A model generated the notes under the pieces. That model saw only the letters and a program-made list of their open reading frames with translations. It had not been told where the DNA came from and did not search any database. This document shows, in pieces, positions 58,575-64,000 of a DNA stretch of 64,000 nt. Position 1 is the first letter of the stretch, and each line of letters begins with the position of its first letter. This DNA is from Montifringilla adamsi. Taxonomy: Eukaryota; Chordata; Aves; Passeriformes; Passeridae. The stretch covers positions 2,768,815-2,832,814 of the forward strand of contig JAGGNK010007448.1 of the NCBI GenBank assembly GCA_017590115.1, given 5' to 3'. The position numbers and the translations under genes were made by a program.

Positions 58575-59791
58575 AATTCAGGGGGTTCTCAGCCACCCCT
58601 TCTGAGTGCCACACCTGGAGCTTCTCCAAAGGCACAGCTCAAACAAAGCTCTGCATTAACTTTTTGGCCCAGGGCTTTAGGGTTTTTTCCCCTTTTATTA
58701 CAAGGGGTTCTTTACAAATGGATTATTTATAAATGGAAGGGAACTTTGGGATGGGAAAAGGAAGGCTCTGAATCTGCTCTCATTTCACCTTCCTCACAGA
58801 AAATTAAACAGACCTGAGGTCTCATCACTGACTCTACTGCAGGAGCAGCAGCAGGCTTTTCCTTAAAATATTAATTTGTAGACAACGAGGCTCTACCCTT
58901 CTCTGTTTTGTCTCAGTGTTTCTAATTACTGATAAGACTGGATTTTTTTTTTAAATACAGCTATTAAATATAAATAGAGTAATTTAATTTCAGCAGCTCC
59001 TCCAGTTGCTGCTTCTTTGTGTTTCTGCCCACTGGACACTGAAATTGCCATTTAATGAAGGTTTTGGCTTGCTGCATTTATTCTCATTGATCCTGAATGT
59101 AAATAAAATTTCAGCTTGTTGGATTCCAGTTGAGTATGTGACACAATGTTCTATTTCACAATATTCAGAGAGGGAAAAAAAGGAGAGAAATCAAGGAAAG
59201 AGTGAGTTCTCAAAAAGACAAAGAGTAATGCTGGAATTCCCTAAACCAAATCTGCTGCTTTTCCAAGAAAAACCTTTGCCCTAAAAGGGGTCACTCATTT
59301 TTATGTGTATCTATCCCTTGCCTTGCCTTGACTTTCAGATAAAAGTATTTCTTTGTTATTCCCTGTAGAGGTAATCCAGCTTCTCAGGATTTAGATGAAA
59401 GATCCTTCAGAGGAGGGCATGCTACATCTTCAGTGTACAGATTTTATCCACTTCAGGTTTACTTGTGCTTTCTTTGTTGCTTTTCCTTGTTAAATCAAAA
59501 GGCAAAACAGATCAATAAACAGAATATATTAAATATGATCAAAGTTCAGAAGGATATGGAAAGGCAGTCTTGCAACAAATGCCCTGATAACCCCCAAGAC
59601 ACAGAAAAATAATTCATATTCTTTGTGCCTGAGTTTTCTCATCCACTGATATCTGTCCTATATTTCTTCCAACTTTTCAGGTCCTCTGCCCATAACACAA
59701 CAGATTAAAGCAGAGCCTGCAGTAAGACAAGTAACGAGTAAAACCAGTGGAATTGAGGGCAAAATTAGACCAAGATTGCTCAGTAAATGTG

Positions 59792-59838
59792 CTCCATCCC
59801 AGTTCTTATATACAAGGGATCAAATCAGAATTAAGTTC
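59792..59838 (+). repeat. 47-bp exact direct repeat, copy 1
   Basis: Identical over 47 bases to 60820-60866, starting CTCCATCCCAGTTC and ending GAATTAAGTTC. The flanks are unrelated. Confidence 0.92.
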
Positions 59839-60040
59839 AGTGTCAAAGAGAAAGAATCAACTCCATAAACCCCCATTTTCCACAACCCTGGGATTCAGTG
59901 ACACATTCACATCTGGGTTTAAGGCAGGACCCTAGTGACTGCACACAGAGTTCCAGCAGGTCCCTGCCATGGGGGTGCTGGAATAATTCCTCAATGTCCA
60001 GCCCCTGTCAGGAGAATTCCCCAGGCATTCTGAGGGGTGA

Positions 60041-60057
60041 GGAGGAGGAGGAGGAGG
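60041..60057. repeat. (GGA)n short tract
   Basis: A run of GGA units in the upstream flank. Confidence 0.8.
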
Positions 60058-60819
60058 CAGCTCCCTGGCTGGCCTAGCACACCCTCTCCATCACTTTCCT
60101 CTCCCTGTTTGGAGGGAATGGGAGCTTTCCAAACATCTGCAGGCAGGAGAGGCCATAGGTCCCAAATCCCCTCAGTGATTCCCTCCCCACACAGCCCTGC
60201 CCGTCCGTGGCAGTTTGGTTTCTGCAGGACCTGCAGGGTTTGTTATTTGCTCTGCAGTGTTTAAATCTGCTGTGAGGAAGCCCAGGGGATGTTAAGCAGA
60301 GCTGTTCCTTTCCTGTCAAAATATGTAAACATGGACAAATATGGGGCCTGTCTGGAGAACATCAAAGTCAAGTCACACTTAGCCCGGCACAACAGCCCAG
60401 AGCTGGGGGGACTGAAGTGTGAAAGAGTTCTTGTTTTACATTGCTGCTGGGAAACGTCACCAGCCTGGGCTTAGAGCTTGTGCTGGCTGGGCTTCCACAG
60501 CCTCAGCCTCAGCCCTTCTTCTTCTTCTTCTTCGAGCTGCCTGGAGCCTGATTGTTTCAACCTTTTGTTTGCTTCCAAGTGTCCTGTGCTGCTCTTCTCC
60601 AAACATCCCACGCCCCGCATGCCAGATGCTGCTCGTCCTGCTCTGCTGGCTGGAGGCACATCCTGGCCTCGTGGGGAGGGAGGAATCGCTGCTTTAATGT
60701 CACACAGGACAGAGACAAATGAAGTGGCCACAGCATGCTCCCAAACTGTGTTTCTGTGCGGGGATCCACACAGGAACAATCTGCTGCTGTCTCAGCCACA
60801 GACACTCCAGCTCCAAACA

Positions 60820-60866
60820 CTCCATCCCAGTTCTTATATACAAGGGATCAAATCAGAATTAAGTTC
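60820..60866 (+). repeat. 47-bp exact direct repeat, copy 2
   Basis: Second copy, 1028 bases from the first, same orientation. No recognised transposon ends lie beside it. Confidence 0.92.
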
Positions 60867-62248
60867 TGTACTTAAGTACTCCAGGGCAGAAGGGCCCTTC
60901 CCATGTCTCAGAGCCCTGCTGTGAATTGATCAGAGGTGGAATTGTGGGGCAAATGTCAATCTGTACTTGTGTGAACAATCAAATTGATAAGTCCTGTATT
61001 TATAGATGATTTATGTCTATAAATAGTTATATAGTTTCTATTTTCTTACACTGTCTGTGTAGGAAAAAAACTCTGCTTGGGTTTAAACTTTTCAAGGATA
61101 TGACATCCTCTAGTGTAAATACACTGCTCACATTTTGGGATTCAGGGCCACAGCTCTGTGCTGATACAGAACAGCAGATTTTGTGGAAGCCATGCTGAGT
61201 AACAAGCCTGTCTTCCCTCATTATTTCATCATTTTGAGTTGCCCTTGCGATTTTAAAAGACCTGCCTGGGGTTTCCCATACCAGAGCTGACCTCCAGGCT
61301 GCCCTTCCGCTGTGATGACACAGTAATTTCTACTTGCAAGCCCTGAGAAAATCTTGTAAGAACATTATGGACCATTCTTCATCAGCCTTCCCTCACCTAG
61401 TTCAAAACACTTGGCTCAGTGATTCAGCTGCAAAATCAGCTAGAACCCTCCACATCTTGTTTTTACGGCAGCAAACCTGAATCCACACACCACATCTTCA
61501 CTCCAGATGGGGAATTCCTTCTCTCCAAAGGTCTATTTAAAGTGTAAATTGGCTGTTACGTTATAAGAAAAAGGAAAACTGCTTTCCTTTAATCCTGTCT
61601 AAAAACAAATTATTTTTTTCCCCACAGTGCTGCTGGGCTGCTGCATCCAGCGGGTGTATCTGGCCATCAGTAACATTATTAATTCTTTGCAGGAGTCCAC
61701 ACCCCTCTGACAGAAGAGTCAGGCTCTCCACAAATCCTCAATGGGCAGCATGGACAGAAAAATCCCCCCTGACAATTTTGTCAAAGCCGTCTTAGAAGAC
61801 CTGGATCTCTTCCCGCATAAACATGTGCTTCCTTTACCACTTACTCTCCCAGGAATGAAGAACACTTTCATCAGAACATGGAAATGAAGCCTCCTCTTGC
61901 ACCTTTTGTGTATCTTTCACTGGAAAAGTCAAACCACCAAAATAAACTCACTGAGTAGCAGGTAATGAGCCATAACTCCATGTACAAACCCACTTTCCTG
62001 CCCAGCTCCAGCACCTCCCTCTCCATCCAGCGCCAAGTGTCCCCTCCAGAGGCTGTGTGCTGACACTGTCACACACCTGGTGTCACCCAGGCACTGAGAA
62101 GTGAATTCCCTTGTGAAAAGCAATGTCTTAAATAAAAGAGCTGTAGCAGAGGGATCCTACATTCAGTAGAGTTCTCACTTTAGGAGAATAGATCTGCAAC
62201 AAGTCCACTCGAGGGCTGGGGTAACTTTTTAGTCCTATTTGGTCCTTT

Positions 62249-62355
62249 AGTCTCTCTCCATCTTTCCTGCAGGCTCCTTAAGGTCACAATGAGGTCACCC
62301 CAAAGCTTCTCCAGGCTGAACAATCCCAACCCTCCCAGCCTTCCCTCAAAGCAGA
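62249..62355 (-). mobile_element. CR1 5' segment, inverted relative to its 3' part
   Basis: It carries CTCTCTCCATCTTTCCTGCAG, AGGTCACCCCAAAGCTTCTCC and CCCAGCCTTCCCTC, the CR1 interior in reverse orientation. It sits directly against a forward CR1 3' segment. Confidence 0.82.
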
Positions 62356-62692
62356 GGGGCTAGAGGGACATTTGACAAGGGATGGAGGGACGGGACACAG
62401 GGAATGGCTCCCACTGACACAGGGCAGGGCTGGATGGGATATTGGGAATTAGGAATTGCTCCCTGGGAGGGTGGGCAGGCCGTGGCACAGGGTGCCCAGA
62501 GCAGCTGTGGCTGTCCCTGGATCCCTGGCAGTGCCCAAGGCCAGGCTGGACAGGGCTGGGAGCAGCCTGGGACAGTGAGAGGTGTCCCTGCCATGGCAGG
62601 GGTGGGATGGGATGGGATGGGATGGGATGGGATGGGATGGGATGGGATGGGATGAGCTTTAATGTCCCTTCCTAAACCATTCTGTAATAGTT
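62356..62692 (+). mobile_element. CR1 3' segment, forward orientation
   Basis: It contains ATTTGACAAGGGATGGAGG, GGGTGCCCAGAGCAGCTGTG and GACAGTGAGAGGTGTCC, then a pentanucleotide tract and CCATTCTGTAATAG. It continues in element coordinates from the point where the inverted segment at 62249-62355 ends. Confidence 0.85.
62605..62653. repeat. (GGGAT)n pentanucleotide expansion inside a CR1 tail
   Basis: About ten TGGGA/GGGAT units in register, ending TGGGATGAGC, at the place where other CR1 copies have a single such unit. Confidence 0.9.
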
Positions 62693-64000
62693 ACAATTTA
62701 CCTCCAAGGGCCAACCAAAGGTTGCAACCCAGCAAATCCCCACTGGGACAGTGACACTAAACCGAGCTGATAAAGCCTGGCCTGCACGCCCTGGGCTGTC
62801 AGTGCCAGCTCAGGGCTCACCCTGGCCAGGTCTGTGTTTGCCTCCTCCTGCTGCACAGCCACCACCAGGCTTCCCTCACATGAGCTGGGACTCGTGGGGG
62901 CACTCAGCAGAATGTCCACAAGAGACCTGACTGGAAATAAAAGGAAAATGAACTTGAACAGCAGTAGTTTCACCCTGATTGAGCAGTCCTGGACTCCTCT
63001 GTCCCCTTCTCTGCCCCTGCAGCCAGGCAGCCACAAACTCTTTCTCCTCTGCCTCTCTGGACAAGGTCACACTACAAAACCACTTTCAGTAAATCCTTAT
63101 GAAGGCATCAAGCCCCAGCTACACTCAACTCGAATTTTTTTCTGCTCTACACAGCAAATTCCACCCCCCCTACAGATCCATGACCTAATTCAGTCTCAAA
63201 GGCTCCAGCAGAAGCAAACAGAGACAAACCAACGAGTGCCCTGGAATTGTGACCCTGCATCCCTCAGACAGGACTTAAGCCGTTCCATCCTGGGTGTGTT
63301 TTTGTTCCCACCTCAGCTCCCTGCGTGTGGTTTGTGGCACGAGGCAGTGACACAGGGCACGGCTGAGGGAGCCTTGGAGCAACAGCTGAACAAATTCCTG
63401 TTCACAGGGATCAAGGCAAAGTGACATTTGCAGAGAGCAGGATTAAGCTGCTTTTGTGTGATGCTCCAGAAGGCTTAGGAGCTCTTGACAATTGTTTGGA
63501 AAAGAGTGACTTTTTTTTTTTTCTCTTGGGGAACAGATTCTTGGGGGGGGAGAGTGTTATCAACTCATACACAAACCAGGCAGGCAGAAATTCACATGGA
63601 GAAGGAGGCAGTGATGGGGAGTGGATGCAAACATTGGGTGTTTCCAAACCAGCAATGTGGGCACACTTACCTGGAAAGGGAGTGGGAATATCTCCCAAAA
63701 ACCCTCTGCTGACTTGACTTGGCATGTGCTGGTGAAACTCCTGAAATCTTCAGTGTTTAAAGACAGGGCCTTCAGATTTCATGGAGACACTGTGCTTGAC
63801 AGTGAGACAAAAGCTCTCTGCACTCACCAGTACTAAAAAAAAAAAGGGAAATCTAATTGATTTTTTCCATCTCGTTGTGCAGCATGTTCAGCTTCTTGAT
63901 TTGGAAGACAGAACAGACTGAATGGAAAGCTGTTGTTCATATATATTTTAGGAATCCCTTTCCTGCACTAACAGCTCCCAAGAGAGTAAATTCCCAACAT

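Larger units (their letters stand above)
40155..64000. other. TNC upstream flank, no supported gene
   Basis: Nearly 24 kb upstream of TNC without a convincing exon, tRNA or other gene on either strand. In other vertebrates the next gene in this direction is far away (the PAPPA side), so an empty flank is plausible. Open frames of 100-205 codons occur (for example 48413-49027 and 57182-57790) without recognisable domains or splice context. Apart from the listed repeats, the stretches 40872-41557, 41776-42390, 42454-43654, 43841-46119, 46279-47301, 48219-55784, 56419-57171, 58575-59791, 60867-62248 and 62693-64000 are plain sequence to my reading. Confidence 0.7.

Noticed and set aside
59747..60924. 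Two predicted peptides sharing the string HPSSYIQGIKSELSSV, suggesting a gene family
   Set aside because: The shared peptide comes entirely from the 47-bp exact DNA repeat; the rest of the two frames is unrelated.
40872..64000. Search for a neighbouring gene upstream of TNC
   Set aside because: No multi-exon coding pattern or known protein was recognised on either strand. I cannot exclude a non-coding RNA, which raw sequence alone would not reveal.

Overview
This is a vertebrate genome window, almost certainly avian. The only recognisable protein-coding gene is the 5' half of tenascin-C (TNC, also called cytotactin or hexabrachion), on the minus strand. Its predicted protein keeps the tenascin domain order, and from memory it is very close to chicken TNC. 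The interspersed repeats are mainly CR1 LINE fragments, the commonest bird retroposon, plus solo LTR-like pieces that resemble LTRs common in songbirds. I therefore favour a passerine. That placement is inference; no alignment was run.

Layout, in the direction of transcription (high to low coordinates). Positions 40155-64000 are upstream flank with no supported gene: CR1 fragments, one truncated LTR, microsatellites and two unexplained pairs of local direct repeats. A TATA-type promoter at about 40120-40155 feeds a non-coding exon 1 (about 39941-40122) that holds an 8-codon upstream ORF. Intron 1 is 24.4 kb (15517-39940). Exon 2 (14924-15516) carries the start codon, signal peptide, cysteine-rich oligomerisation segment and coiled coil. 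Exon 3 (12752-13972) is one GC-rich exon holding all the EGF-like repeats. Exons 4-10 (5659-11464) encode fibronectin type III (FNIII) domains 1-5; domains 2 and 4 are each split across two exons. Positions 1-5658 lie in the next intron. The alternatively spliced FNIII domains, the later FNIII domains and the fibrinogen-like globe must lie beyond position 1.

All nine introns have GT-AG ends and the reading phases match throughout. The exons join into an uninterrupted reading frame of 1010 codons plus one base, so the gene looks intact over the part visible here. The product is a secreted, disulfide-linked hexameric extracellular-matrix glycoprotein with an RGD motif in FNIII-3.

No new multi-gene system was found. 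The points most worth a second look are: a 26-bp perfect palindrome just upstream of the exon 9 acceptor; a CR1 copy whose 5' part is inverted, as expected from twin priming; an 18-bp perfect foldback at the end of another CR1; two pairs of local direct repeats in the upstream flank; the near-uniform EGF repeats with a 473-codon antisense open frame; and the uORF in exon 1.
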